Notes: a model not told the origin generated them from the sequence alone. A stretch of 64,000 nucleotides of DNA from Paracoccaceae bacterium (GCA_003605175.1 QWDA01000001.1:434001-498000), one strand, 5' to 3'; shown: positions 1 through 9,858, numbered from the stretch's first letter. Made by a program: numbers and translations.

Positions 1-2174
<2,174 letters not shown>

Positions 2175-2209
2175 GCAGCGGGCCGGGGCGGCAGCGCCCC
2201 GGAGAAGTC

Positions 2210-2377
2210 TCAGGCCCGGCGGCGCGGCCGGCCGAACTCGTCGACGCCCCAGTCGAGATGCTGAAGAAGGCGCTTGCGGCGGTGCTCGCGGATCGCACGG
2301 GCAGTCATCTTGGCGAGGCGGTGGCCGATGATCCCGAACGCGATGATTCCGGCGCCCACAGTCGCGATATCGTACAT
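2210..2377 (-). CDS. Small hypothetical protein, 55 aa, N-terminal hydrophobic segment
   Basis: This short ORF starts at ATG 2377 behind a good Shine-Dalgarno (GGAG, 9 bases upstream of the start) and ends with TGA at 2210. Residues 5-19 form a glycine- and isoleucine-rich hydrophobic segment (TVGAGIIAFGIIG), followed by a strongly basic stretch (residues 25-37) and a tail with LDWGVDEFGRPRRR. The pattern suits a small membrane-anchored or membrane-associated protein. I do not recognise a family. It converges on uvrA, with 35 bases between the two stops. The coding call rests on the ribosome binding site, clean start and stop, and plausible composition. Confidence 0.6.
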   Translation of the reverse strand: MYDIATVGAGIIAFGIIGHRLAKMTARAIREHRRKRLLQHLDWGVDEFGRPRRRA

Positions 2378-2520
2378 TCCGATTTTCTCCAGTTTCGACG
2401 CCGCCCAGGTTACCCGGCGTCCTCCAATGGCCTATGTCCGCTCTGGGGCAGAAATATGGCGGAATCGCCGCTGCAAACCAGTTTTTGGCGCAAAACCACG
2501 CTTAATATTTCGTGAACGGA

Positions 2521-2549
2521 AACGGCCGCGGCATCAGGCCGCGACCGTT
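2521..2549 (-). terminator. Hairpin downstream of the RcnB-like gene
   Basis: Two 12-base arms (2521-2532 and 2538-2549) pair around a 5-base loop with one G-U wobble. Read leftward, the hairpin lies 24 bases after the stop of the gene ending at 2573 and is followed by TTTCC, so it could be a weak intrinsic terminator. Confidence 0.5.
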
Positions 2550-2572
2550 GCAGAAATTGCGGCGAAATTGCG

Positions 2573-2926
2573 TCAGTCGCCGGCGATGATCTGGGCCAGT
2601 TCGAAGATCGCAAGCACGCGCCGTGTGGTCCTGTCGACCCGGTAGACGATGCGGCCGTCGCGGTAATAGCCCTCGTTGCCCCCGATGGGCGGCAGGTCGA
2701 ACCGGTCGTAATCGTCGATCCGGCGATAGTCGTCATAATCGAACCGGTCGCCGATGCGGTGCTTGGCCTGGCCCGGCGGCACGCAGGGGACGGCTTTCTT
2801 GGCCAGCCCCGGCGGGCAGAAACCATGCCCGTTTCCGCGGTCTCCCGGCCCCTTCGCGAGAACCGGGGCCGCGAAGGCGGCGGTGAGGGCGAGCGCGAGG
2901 CCGGTGGCGAATGCAGTACGTTTCAT
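2573..2926 (-). CDS. Secreted RcnB-like small protein
   Basis: A 117-aa protein with a clear Sec signal peptide: MKRT start, hydrophobic core LALALTAAFAAP and an Ala-x-Ala-type site before residue 25. The mature part has a Gly/His/Cys/Pro-rich section (GHGFCPPGLAKK, CVPPGQAK), then Asp/Arg/Tyr repeats and a C-terminal block RIVYRVDRTTRRVL typical of the RcnB/YcfR-like periplasmic family. The start at 2926 is preferred over the upstream ATG at 2980 because GGAG sits just before it and the signal peptide begins there. RcnB in E. coli influences nickel/cobalt efflux, but a metal role here is only a family analogy. It is the last of several leftward genes. Confidence 0.8.
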   Translation of the reverse strand: MKRTAFATGLALALTAAFAAPVLAKGPGDRGNGHGFCPPGLAKKAVPCVPPGQAKHRIGDRFDYDDYRRIDDYDRFDLPPIGGNEGYYRDGRIVYRVDRTTRRVLAIFELAQIIAGD

Positions 2927-3022
2927 GGGGGTCTCCTTTGCGTCCGACATGGGCCTTTCCGGCCTGCTAGGCGATATCAAGGCATGAACGTGCTGCCGAC
3001 AGGGCCGGTTCCAACCAGAGGG

Positions 3023-3331
3023 CTAAGGCGCCAGCCGCCGCGCCTTCTGGGTCACGTCGTCGATGACCTCGAAGTTTCGCGGCACGATCTTGTAGACATG
3101 CCGGCCCGACCGCACGTACCAGAAGCTTCCGTCCGATGGCGGCAGCCCGTGGTACCGGACATTCAGCAGGACCTCGAAACTGCCCTTCGGCAATGTGTCG
3201 CCCACCGCGTAGGGCGCGCTGTAGGTCTTCGGCGGGATCTCCACGCATTTCGCGGTCTTGATGCGGCAGGCCGCCTCCGCACTCGCCGCCGTCGCGAGGA
3301 TCATTCCCAGGGCCAGGATCGTTCTGCTCAT
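3023..3331 (-). CDS. Small secreted protein, RcnB-like C-terminus
   Basis: A 102-aa protein beginning MSRTILALGMILATAASAEA, a standard Sec signal peptide with cleavage after AEA. The mature domain contains two Cys (ACRIKTAKC) and a C-terminal block with WYVRSGRHVYKIVPRNFEVID, which resembles the C-terminal strand pattern of RcnB-like proteins. The frame is open further upstream, to 3478, but that part is Arg-rich and overlaps xthA, so the start at 3331 is chosen. The Shine-Dalgarno is weak (GGCAAG). It may be a divergent paralogue of the neighbour at 2573. No function is assigned. Confidence 0.65.
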   Translation of the reverse strand: MSRTILALGMILATAASAEAACRIKTAKCVEIPPKTYSAPYAVGDTLPKGSFEVLLNVRYHGLPPSDGSFWYVRSGRHVYKIVPRNFEVIDDVTQKARRLAP

Positions 3332-3446
3332 TCTTGCCGTGCCTCTGCTCGGTCTGTTTGACCGAAGCATAGCGGCGCCGGAATCGACCTGGCAACGCAG
3401 GCGTGTCCGGTCGGCTCTCAGGTGATGCAGCCGCGCAAGGCCGCGT

Positions 3447-4226
3447 TCAGGCGTCGAGCTCCACCCAGACCGGCACATGGTCCGAAGGTTTCTCGCGGCC
3501 CCGCACGTCGCGGTCGATCCCGCAATCCAACATCAGGTCGGCGCATTGCGGGGTCATCAGCACATGGTCGATCCGGATCCCGTCGTTCCGGTCCCAGGCG
3601 CCGCGCTGGAAATCCCAGAAGCTGTAATGCCCCGGCGCCCGGGTCCGGGCGCGAAACGCCTCGGTATAGCCCAGGTTCACGATCCGCCGGAACGCGGCCC
3701 GCGTCTCGGGCAGGGCCAGCGCGTCCTCGCGCCAGGCCTCGGGGCGGGCGGCATCCTCGTCCTGCGGGATTACGTTGTAATCGCCCGCCATCAGCGCCGG
3801 TTCCTCGGCCGCCAGAAGCTCGGCCGCACGGGCCTGCATCCGCGCCATCCAGGCCAGCTTGTACTCGTATTTCGGCCCCGGCACCGGGTTGCCGTTGGGC
3901 AGGTAGAGCCCGCAGATCCGCACCGCCCGGCGCCCCACCACGGTCGCCTCGATCCAGCGCGCCTGCGCGTCGCTCTCGTCGCCCGGCAGCCCGCGCGTGA
4001 CGTCCTCGAGCGGCAGCTTCGACAGGATCGCGACGCCGTTGAAGCCCTTCTGGCCATGGGTCGCGACATTGTAGCCCCGGTCCTCGAACGGCTCCGTCGG
4101 GAACCCTTCATCGACCGATTTGATCTCCTGCAGCACTGCAACATCGGGCTGCGCCTCGTCGAGCCAGTCCGACAGGGCGCCGACCCGCGCCTTGATTCCG
4201 TTGATGTTGAACGTCGCGATCTTCAT
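3447..4226 (-). CDS. xthA: Exodeoxyribonuclease III (AP endonuclease)
   Basis: A 259-aa protein of the exonuclease III/APE1 family, which incises DNA at abasic sites and removes 3' blocking groups during base excision repair. The N-terminus MKIATFNINGIKAR, the metal-binding LQEIKS, the GDYNVIPQDEDA block and the terminal SDHVPVWVEL are diagnostic catalytic motifs. Length matches the family (~260). It is the third gene of a leftward set after erpA and the PLP dehydratase, starting 66 bases downstream of the latter; shared transcription is possible. Confidence 0.95.
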   Translation of the reverse strand: MKIATFNINGIKARVGALSDWLDEAQPDVAVLQEIKSVDEGFPTEPFEDRGYNVATHGQKGFNGVAILSKLPLEDVTRGLPGDESDAQARWIEATVVGRRAVRICGLYLPNGNPVPGPKYEYKLAWMARMQARAAELLAAEEPALMAGDYNVIPQDEDAARPEAWREDALALPETRAAFRRIVNLGYTEAFRARTRAPGHYSFWDFQRGAWDRNDGIRIDHVLMTPQCADLMLDCGIDRDVRGREKPSDHVPVWVELDA

Positions 4227-4292
4227 GGACGCAACCTCGCCGGATGCCGGGGAATTGGCAAGGCGGAGAGGCCGGAAAACAGCCGCTCGACG

Positions 4293-5240
4293 CTAGTCCG
4301 GAAACTGCACGACGCTGGTATTCGCGCCGCAGAGCAGCACACCCAGCCGCTCGCCCGGCTGTGGCCGGTAGGCGCCCGAGAGGAGTGCCGCGAGGGCCAC
4401 GGCGCCGCCCGGTTCGACGACGAGACGGAGATGGGTCCAGAGCCAGCGCCAGGCGTCGTGGATCGCCGGTTCGGGCACCGTCAGCGCCACATCGATATGG
4501 TCTTGGGCGATGGGGAACATCAGCGCGCCGATCTGCACCGGGCCGAGGCTGTCGGCGGCGATCCCGCCCACGGGTGACGGCACCGGGCGTCCGGCGGCGA
4601 GCGCGTCGCGCAACGTCGGCGCCAGCTCGGGCTCGACGGAGACGATCCTGGCGCGGTCCTCGACATAGGCCGCCATGCCGCCGATCAGCCCGCCGCCGCC
4701 GGTGGCGACAAGCAGGGTATCCAGATCGGCCTGCTCCAAAAACTCAAGCGCCACGGTGCCTTGGCCCGCCAGCGTGCCGGGCGCGTCATAGGCGTGGACG
4801 ATCAGCGCGCCGGTCTCGGCGGCGAAGGCACGGGTGGTGTCCATCAGCGCCTCGAAGCCGCCGGGGACAGCGATCACCTCGGCGCCGTAGCTGCGGATTC
4901 GCTCGATCTTGGCCGGAGGCGAATAGTCGAAGACGAAGATCGTGCAGGGCACGCCGGCCTGTTGGGCGGCAAAGGCCAGCGCCGCGCCATGGTTCCCGCC
5001 CGAGGCCGCGGTCACGCCCGCCGCCGGAATATCCAGCGTTTTCAGGTTGTTCATCGCGCCGCGCGCCTTGAAGCTGCCGGAATACTGGAGCTGCTCCAGC
5101 TTGAACACGACCGGCGGCAGGGCCTGGTCGAGGCCGAGATCGGCGGCGGAAATCTCCACGACGGGGGTGCGGCGGACATGCGGGCGGATCACGCCATGGG
5201 CGCGCTCCACATCGGCGCGGGTCACGGAAAGCTCAGTCAT
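4293..5240 (-). CDS. PLP-dependent serine/threonine dehydratase family protein
   Basis: A 315-aa fold-type II PLP enzyme. Lys58 in SGSFKARGA is the expected Schiff-base lysine. SGGNHGAALA (about residues 90-99) is the substrate-carboxylate loop, and the glycine-rich TGGGGLIGG (about 182-190) binds the PLP phosphate. Such enzymes deaminate L-threonine or L-serine to 2-oxo acids; some act on threo-3-hydroxyaspartate or as racemases. There is no C-terminal ACT domain, so it is the short, catabolic-like form rather than IlvA. It begins 9 bases after the erpA stop on the same strand and is probably co-transcribed with it. The exact substrate cannot be read from sequence. Confidence 0.9.
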   Translation of the reverse strand: MTELSVTRADVERAHGVIRPHVRRTPVVEISAADLGLDQALPPVVFKLEQLQYSGSFKARGAMNNLKTLDIPAAGVTAASGGNHGAALAFAAQQAGVPCTIFVFDYSPPAKIERIRSYGAEVIAVPGGFEALMDTTRAFAAETGALIVHAYDAPGTLAGQGTVALEFLEQADLDTLLVATGGGGLIGGMAAYVEDRARIVSVEPELAPTLRDALAAGRPVPSPVGGIAADSLGPVQIGALMFPIAQDHIDVALTVPEPAIHDAWRWLWTHLRLVVEPGGAVALAALLSGAYRPQPGERLGVLLCGANTSVVQFPD

Positions 5241-5249
5241 TTCCGTGGG

Positions 5250-5582
5250 TTACATGCTGAACGAGGTGCCGCAGCCGCAGGACGAGGTTGCGTTGGGGTT
5301 TTCGACGGTGAATCGTGCGCCGATCAGCTCGTCGGAAAAGTCGATCACCGCGTTCGACAGGAACGGCAGTGAGACCGGATCGACCACCACGCGCTGGCCC
5401 TCGCCCTCGAGCACCAGATCGTCCTCGGCCGGGTCGTCGAGGGTGATATCATATTGAAATCCCGAGCATCCTCCGCCCTCGACCGCGACGCGTAGCGCCT
5501 TGGGCGGCGCTGCTTCGGCGTTGATCTCGGCGAGCCGCGCGAAGGCGCGGGGGGTGACTTTCGGCGGAAGCGTGAGGTCCAT
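5250..5582 (-). CDS. erpA: A-type iron-sulfur carrier protein (ErpA/IscA family)
   Basis: A 110-aa protein with the three conserved cysteines of A-type carriers: Cys39 in GGGCSGFQY and Cys102/Cys104 in SSCGCGTSF. These proteins carry Fe-S clusters from the SUF/ISC scaffold to apo-enzymes. The frame extends upstream of 5582 through non-coding repeat sequence; the start at ATG 5582 fits the family N-terminus (LTPKA-type opening). The promoter region holds a 38-bp repeat (5661-5698) that recurs upstream of the cytochrome c' gene at 31.8 kb. ErpA versus IscA cannot be settled by eye; the symbol is the likelier choice in this group. Confidence 0.9.
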   Translation of the reverse strand: MDLTLPPKVTPRAFARLAEINAEAAPPKALRVAVEGGGCSGFQYDITLDDPAEDDLVLEGEGQRVVVDPVSLPFLSNAVIDFSDELIGARFTVENPNATSSCGCGTSFSM

Positions 5583-5660
5583 GGTCCTGTCTCGGATTGC
5601 TGACTCCCAAGATAGGCGGGGGCAGGGCGGGCCGCAAGGCAGGGCCCGAAAAGCGGGGCG

Positions 5661-5698
5661 CACAACCTGTACACAACCCGTACACAACCTGTACACCG
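5661..5698 (-). repeat. 38-bp dispersed repeat, three 11-bp units (copy 1)
   Basis: Read on the minus strand it contains GTACAGGTTGT, GTACGGGTTGT and GTACAGGTTGT in tandem, an 11-bp period close to one helical turn. The whole 38 bp is identical to 31651-31688 on the plus strand. It lies 78 bases upstream of the erpA start, in the same orientation relative to its gene as the second copy. Confidence 0.9.
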
Positions 5699-5741
5699 GC
5701 GATGCACCGTCCCACCTCTCCCGCGCGTCGCGCGAACTCTC

Positions 5742-5877
5742 TCCCCCATCCCCTCTCCCAAGGGAGAGGGGGGCCGCGTTTGGAGCGGTCGGGCCAGGCG
5801 GTTCCGGTGGCGTTCGGTGACGGCGGGAGGGCCAAACACTCCCCTCTCCCGGCGGGAGAGGGGGTGGGGGAGAGGGG
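5742..5877. repeat. Extragenic palindromic repeat (CTCTCCC/GGGAGAG type)
   Basis: Two nested hairpins (CCCCTCTCCC-AA-GGGAGAGGGG near 5752-5773 and CCCCTCTCCC...GGGAGAGGGG near 5839-5866) are flanked by a larger inverted repeat whose outer arms are 5742-5762 and 5857-5877, with one mismatch. It fills the gap between the DUF1638 stop and the erpA promoter. It looks like a dispersed extragenic palindrome; bidirectional termination or RNA stabilisation is possible. Confidence 0.8.
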
Positions 5878-6519
5878 TCAGTCCTCCGCCACGCGGGCGA
5901 GCGCGGGGACGAGGTCGCCATAGCCGGTGAAGCGCCGCTCGAAGGCGAGGCCGAGCTTTTCGGCGCAGGCGCGGGCCTTTTCGGTCAGTGCCGGATCGTC
6001 GGTCTGGGCCTGATAGACGAGTTTCTCGTAATGGCCGAAATAGGCGTCGCGCAGCTCCGGGTGACGGTCGAGCCCGAGGGGGCGCGTCACGAAGGCGTCG
6101 AACTGGCGCACCAGGAAATCGGTCAGGTAGAAGGCGGTGAACTCGGTTTCCGCGCGTTCGGCGAACACCGCATTGCCCTCGAAGAAGGAATAGCAATGCG
6201 GTCCCTCGACCATGGCGATGCCAAGTTCGTCGCACAATGCCTGGAGCCGCCCGCCGGTGCCGCAATCGGCATAGACGAGGAAGATCCTTTCATAGGTGGC
6301 GCGGTGCTTCTCCACAGCCGCCCGGACCGCCGGGGGGATCTTGTCGGGGTCATTGTGGAGGATCGCCGGCAGGCAGGCGAGGTCGAGATGGTCCCAGCCA
6401 TTGGCCTCGATCACATCGAGGATCTCGCGCGCAAGCGCCCCGCAGGCCAGCAGCAGGACCCGACCGCCCCGCGAAGGCGCCAGACCGTCCGCGGTCAACG
6501 CCTCAGGGGAGACCTTCAT
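5878..6519 (-). CDS. DUF1638 protein, linked to corrinoid methyltransferase systems
   Basis: A 213-aa cytosolic protein of the DUF1638 family: LLLACGALAREI near residue 23, LPAILHNDPDKIP near 50, VYADCGTGG near 82 and the segment EGPHCYSFFEG near 105. The conserved Cys, His and Asp residues suggest a metal or cofactor site. DUF1638 genes often sit near B12-dependent methyltransferase genes and are thought to belong to multi-part methionine synthases. A corrinoid protein (8935) and a homocysteine S-methyltransferase (11309) lie within 6 kb. Its ATG overlaps the stop of the YbjQ gene by ATGA, so the two are translationally coupled. The molecular role is unproven. Confidence 0.88.
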   Translation of the reverse strand: MKVSPEALTADGLAPSRGGRVLLLACGALAREILDVIEANGWDHLDLACLPAILHNDPDKIPPAVRAAVEKHRATYERIFLVYADCGTGGRLQALCDELGIAMVEGPHCYSFFEGNAVFAERAETEFTAFYLTDFLVRQFDAFVTRPLGLDRHPELRDAYFGHYEKLVYQAQTDDPALTEKARACAEKLGLAFERRFTGYGDLVPALARVAED

Positions 6520-6851
6520 CTGAGCCGCACGGCCGTGCCGTAGAACACCACCTCGGAGGCGGACTTCTGGATCGAGGAAGTCTCCATCCGGACGGCGACC
6601 ACGGCATCGGCCCCCCGTTTCGCCGCGTCGTCGAGCATCCGGTCATAGGCCTGTTCGCGGGCCGCGGCGAGCAGCTGGGCGTATTCGCGGATCTCGCCGC
6701 CGACGAGATTGCGGAGGGACGCCACGATGTCGGCGCCCACATGTTTGGCCCGCACCGTGGAGCCGCGCACGAGCCCCAGAACCTCGGAGATCTCGCGCCC
6801 GGGCATTCCGTCGGTGGTCACCGCAAGGATGTCACTTTTCGATCCGGTCAT
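6516..6851 (-). CDS. YbjQ/UPF0145 family (putative heavy-metal-binding) protein
   Basis: A 111-aa protein with the UPF0145 pattern: LAVTTDGMPGREISEVLGLVRG at the N-terminus (written here only to locate it, residues 9-30), REQAYDRML near 67 and GADAVVAVRMETSS near 81, ending in a TAVRL strand. The family forms pentamers and is labelled heavy-metal binding without firm biochemical proof. The start at ATG 6851 is chosen because the family N-terminus begins there; the open frame to 6929 runs into the upstream gene. It overlaps the small membrane gene by 20 bases and DUF1638 by 4, so the three form one leftward operon. Confidence 0.88.
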   Translation of the reverse strand: MTGSKSDILAVTTDGMPGREISEVLGLVRGSTVRAKHVGADIVASLRNLVGGEIREYAQLLAAAREQAYDRMLDDAAKRGADAVVAVRMETSSIQKSASEVVFYGTAVRLR

Positions 6852-7047
6852 AATGATCGTCCTCCGCGTTGCCGAGCCGTTCCGAAATGACCCGCCAGAC
6901 CACGTAACCGGCGACCGCGGCCGGCACAAGCGCGAGGACGCCCAGCGGCATGGAGAAGGCTGCGGTGAGAAGCGCCACCAGCCAGACGGTACCGAAAAGG
7001 CCCGCGATCACGATCACGACGATCAGGACGAGGCGCTCGAGCGGCAT
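6832..7047 (-). CDS. Small two-helix membrane protein, 71 aa
   Basis: Residues 5-28 and 32-51 form two hydrophobic segments separated by a short Met-Pro turn, followed by a charged tail (RVISERLGNAEDDHYDRIEK). A GGGAGAT-type Shine-Dalgarno lies just upstream of ATG 7047. It is the first gene of the leftward set leading into YbjQ and DUF1638, overlapping YbjQ by 20 bases. No family is recognised; it could anchor or partner the YbjQ protein, but that is inference from position only. Confidence 0.75.
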   Translation of the reverse strand: MPLERLVLIVVIVIAGLFGTVWLVALLTAAFSMPLGVLALVPAAVAGYVVWRVISERLGNAEDDHYDRIEK

Positions 7048-7276
7048 GGCGATCTCCCTTTTCTTCCTTCGATATAGGCGCGGTTTGCGACCGTGTTAAG
7101 GCGGCTCCGGCGCCCGGGGGCGTGGCCGGAGGGCCGGCGGGCATGCCGCGCCCCGGGGGGCCGGGCGATATGTGTCACGGGATGAACATCGCGTGCGGCG
7201 GCTGAAACATCGGTTGCGGCGGGGCGGCGGCCGGCCTCATCTGGTGCCGCGACAGTCCAAGAAGGAGCGCGCGCCC

Positions 7277-7750
7277 ATGTCCACCTTTCCGCCTCTGAAC
7301 GCCCGCACGCTGGGGATGATGGCCGTTACCGGCATGATCGCCACCATGGCCTTCGACCTCTGGGGCCAGATCATCAGCCCCGGCATCGGCTGGGCGAGCC
7401 TCTCGCCGCACGGCCTGGCGCGGAGCCTGCTGGGCAGCTTCGGCCTGCCGAACGGCGATTTCGCCGGCTATTTCGTGCATTTCTATCTGGTCGGCCTGAT
7501 CGGCTACCCGGTGGGCTGGCTCTACATCTTCCGGCCGGTCTGGCGTGCGATCTTCGGCGAACGCTTCGGCTGGTTCGTGCCCTCGGCGGTCTACGGCTTC
7601 GGCCTCTGGGTCTTCGCGATCGGCGGGATCACCGCGATCGCCGGGCTGCCGTTCTTCCTGGGCTTCACCGGCATCACCTGGGTCGCGCTGATCGGCCATG
7701 TGCTCTACGGCATCGTGCTGGTGGCGGCGATCAAGCTGTTCCGGGGCTGA
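7277..7750 (+). CDS. Conserved integral membrane protein, 157 aa
   Basis: The protein starts at ATG 7277, 11 bases after GAAGGAG, and has about four hydrophobic helices (near residues 13-33, 60-85, 98-122 and 126-152), many aromatic residues and few charges. A TGMIATMAFDLWGQ opening and repeated Gly/Phe helices are seen. It looks like a small inner-membrane protein of unknown function. The upstream in-frame ATG at 7172 is rejected because that part is Arg-rich and lacks a ribosome binding site. Its 3' end overlaps the end of the convergent TetR gene by 20 bases. Confidence 0.8.
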   Translation: MSTFPPLNARTLGMMAVTGMIATMAFDLWGQIISPGIGWASLSPHGLARSLLGSFGLPNGDFAGYFVHFYLVGLIGYPVGWLYIFRPVWRAIFGERFGWFVPSAVYGFGLWVFAIGGITAIAGLPFFLGFTGITWVALIGHVLYGIVLVAAIKLFRG

Positions 7751-8357
7751 GCCGCTCGCCCGCACCGCCGCCGAGAAACCTGTCGAGAAGCGCGTCGGCA
7801 ATCGTGACGACGGTCCGGCGCGCCGTTTCCGGGTCGGCACTGCCAATGTCGAACAGCGCGATCATCGCCTCGCTGCCGGTGGCGGCGGTGAGCGCGAGGA
7901 CAAGGGCGCTGCGCTCGGCCGCGGCCAGACCGGTGCCCTCGAGGGCCCGCTCGAACATGGGAATGCGACGGGCGCCGCGCTGGAACCGTGGCGGATCGAC
8001 GGCAAGCGAGGCGTCCAGCGCGCGCGCGACGAACTGGCGGAAGGCGCGCTCGTGGGCGAGGGAGAGATCGAGGAAATACAGGCTGACCGCCCGGACCCTC
8101 TCGCGGGGGGTCGCGGCGCCGGCGACGATCTCCTCGTAGGGCAGGACCGCGATTGCCAGCCCGGCCTCCGCCGCCATGGATCCGGGGTCGGAGAAGTAAC
8201 GGTAGGCGGTGGCCTTGGAGATCCGCGCGCGGGCGGCGGCATCCGCCACGGTGACGGGGCAGCCCTCGGCGATCAAGTCGCGCGCGGCCGCAAGCAGGGC
8301 TTCGCGGGTCCGGCTCTTCTGCATGCGGCGTTCGTGGCGGCTCACGGGGCGCTCCAT
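7731..8357 (-). CDS. TetR/AcrR family transcriptional regulator
   Basis: A 208-aa protein with an N-terminal TetR DNA-binding domain (residues about 15-62): TREALLAAARDLIAEG, then VTVADAAARARISKATAYRYF, the helix-turn-helix. The C-terminal ligand domain (70-200) is Ala/Leu-rich and resembles TetR_C-type regulators. It is divergent from the cupin gene at 8431 with only 73 bases between, including a palindrome (8370-8386), so it very likely represses itself and the cupin. The effector is unknown. Confidence 0.9.
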   Translation of the reverse strand: MERPVSRHERRMQKSRTREALLAAARDLIAEGCPVTVADAAARARISKATAYRYFSDPGSMAAEAGLAIAVLPYEEIVAGAATPRERVRAVSLYFLDLSLAHERAFRQFVARALDASLAVDPPRFQRGARRIPMFERALEGTGLAAAERSALVLALTAATGSEAMIALFDIGSADPETARRTVVTIADALLDRFLGGGAGERLSPGTA

Positions 8358-8369
8358 TTATAAGACCGT

Positions 8370-8386
8370 TGTCTCATGAGGAGACA
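8370..8386. promoter_or_regulatory. Probable TetR operator between tetR and cupin genes
   Basis: TGTCTCATGAGGAGACA has perfect 6-base arms (TGTCTC/GAGACA) around a 5-base centre and sits in the middle of the divergent promoter region. Position and symmetry suit autoregulation by the adjacent TetR protein. Confidence 0.55.
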
Positions 8387-8430
8387 TGTGTATCATAAGT
8401 GGGCATTCCGTTCCGTTCAAGGAGAGTTCC

Positions 8431-8892
8431 ATGACTGCCCGCCCCAGAACCTTTGACGTTCTCGGCCTCCTGGTGAAATTCCACGCGTTTCCCGGCGAGG
8501 TCGACGGCAAGTACTGCCTTGTGGAGGCGCTGGTCCCGCCGGGGGCCGGTGCGCCGCCGAACCATCATGCGGGCGAAACCGAGGCGTTTTACGTCCTCGA
8601 CGGCGAGGTGGCGTTTCACGTTGCGGGCGCGGAGATCTTGGCGAAGCCGGGCGATTACGTGCCGATCCCCGACGGGGCGGTCCATGCTTTCGCGGCGCAG
8701 GGCGACCAGCCGGCGCGGGTGCTGATCCTGAACGCGCCGGGGCACATGCACGAAGCCTTCTTCACCGGGGCGGGCGAGGCGCTGCCCGAGGGCCAGACCG
8801 ATCTGCCGCCCGCCAGGGCGCCGGATCTCGGCAAGGTGATGGGGGCAGCGTCCGCGTCGGGGATGACGATCCTGGCGCCGGCCGGGGCCTAG
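8431..8892 (+). CDS. Cupin domain protein
   Basis: A 153-aa single-domain cupin. Motif 1 is seen as HHAGETEAFYVLDGEVAF (His-His, Glu, Glu; residues about 41-58) and motif 2 as PGDYVPIPDGAVHAF (about 72-86), giving the usual metal ligands. Start ATG 8431 follows AAGGAGAG at good spacing. The C-terminal part (PGHMHEAFFTGAG) is like quercetinase/dioxygenase-type cupins, but no catalysis can be claimed. It is divergent from and probably controlled by the TetR regulator at 7731. Confidence 0.92.
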   Translation: MTARPRTFDVLGLLVKFHAFPGEVDGKYCLVEALVPPGAGAPPNHHAGETEAFYVLDGEVAFHVAGAEILAKPGDYVPIPDGAVHAFAAQGDQPARVLILNAPGHMHEAFFTGAGEALPEGQTDLPPARAPDLGKVMGAASASGMTILAPAGA

Positions 8893-8906
8893 GGGCCCGG
8901 CGGGCA

Positions 8907-8927
8907 GGGGCGGCGTGCGGCCGCCCC
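8907..8927. terminator. Hairpin between convergent cupin and corrinoid-protein genes
   Basis: Eight-base arms GGGGCGGC (8907-8914) and GCCGCCCC (8920-8927) enclose a 5-base loop between two convergent stops. No strong T-run follows on either strand, so termination efficiency is uncertain. Confidence 0.5.
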
Positions 8928-8934
8928 GTCCCGG

Positions 8935-9639
8935 TCAGTTCGCGGCGAGCTGGTTGTGCTTGCGCGCGACGTAGGTCTTGGCCGTCTCCACCGCGACGGC
9001 GGCATCGCGGCAATAGGCGTCGGCACCGATGGCGCGGCCGAATTCCTCGTTCAGCGGCGCGCCGCCGACGAGCACGATGTAATCGTCGCGGATGCCCTGC
9101 TCGATCATCGTGTCGATCACGACCTTCATGTAGGGCATGGTGGTGGTCAGGAGCGCCGACATGCCGAGGATGTCGGGCTTTTCGGTCTCCAGCGCCTCGA
9201 GATATTTCTCGACCGCGTTGTTGATGCCGATATCGACCACTTCGAAACCGGCGCCTTCCATCATCATCGAGACGAGGTTCTTGCCGATGTCGTGGATGTC
9301 GCCCTTGACGGTGCCGATCACCATCTTGCCCATGCGCGGCGCGCCGGTTTCGATGAGCAGGGGCTTGAGGATCGCCATGCCACCCTTCATCGCGTTGGCG
9401 GCGAGCAGCACCTCGGGGACGAAGAGGATGCCGTCCCGGAAATCGTCGCCGACCACCTTCATGCCACCGACCAGCGCCTCGGTCAGGATCCGGTAGGGCG
9501 CCCACTTGCGCTCGAGGAGGATGTTCACGCCCTCCTCGATCTCGTCCTTGAGACCGTCATAGAGGTCGTCGAACATCTGCTGGACAAGATCGTCGTCGTC
9601 GAGTTCGGAGAGGATGATTTCGTCGTCGTCTTCGGCCAT
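8935..9639 (-). CDS. Corrinoid (cobalamin-binding) methyltransferase protein
   Basis: A 234-aa protein with the two modules of MetH/MtbC-type corrinoid proteins: an N-terminal four-helix cap (about residues 15-100, with FVPEVLLAANAMKGGM) and a B12-binding Rossmann domain containing GDIHDIGKNL, where His116 is the expected lower axial cobalt ligand. The Ser/Thr and Gly-rich segments MSALLTTTMP (about 156-165) and VLVGGAPLNEEF also fit. Such proteins shuttle methyl groups between two methyltransferases. The start is ATG 9639; the long open frame upstream (to 10734) is antisense to the radical SAM gene. A homocysteine methyltransferase lies 1.7 kb away and DUF1638 2.4 kb away. Confidence 0.92.
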   Translation of the reverse strand: MAEDDDEIILSELDDDDLVQQMFDDLYDGLKDEIEEGVNILLERKWAPYRILTEALVGGMKVVGDDFRDGILFVPEVLLAANAMKGGMAILKPLLIETGAPRMGKMVIGTVKGDIHDIGKNLVSMMMEGAGFEVVDIGINNAVEKYLEALETEKPDILGMSALLTTTMPYMKVVIDTMIEQGIRDDYIVLVGGAPLNEEFGRAIGADAYCRDAAVAVETAKTYVARKHNQLAAN

Positions 9640-9858
9640 GGCACACTCCCTCGCGGCCCGGAGGGCGCCGCATCCTGGTTCCTCAATCGCCGCCTTTTGA
9701 CGATCACACTCATCGAATTGCGACACGCGGTCCATCACAACCGACCATTGGGCCCGCTCGTTCGGTGGCAAGTGTTGCATCTGCTCCCGGACCGGGCGGT
9801 TCTTGCCTGTTTGTTCCCTTTGTGTTCTCATGCGCTGGTGGAAGACCATACCGAGATC

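Noticed and set aside
5661-5698. CRISPR-like array at the 11-bp repeats
   Set aside because: Only three contiguous 11-bp units without spacers and no cas genes.
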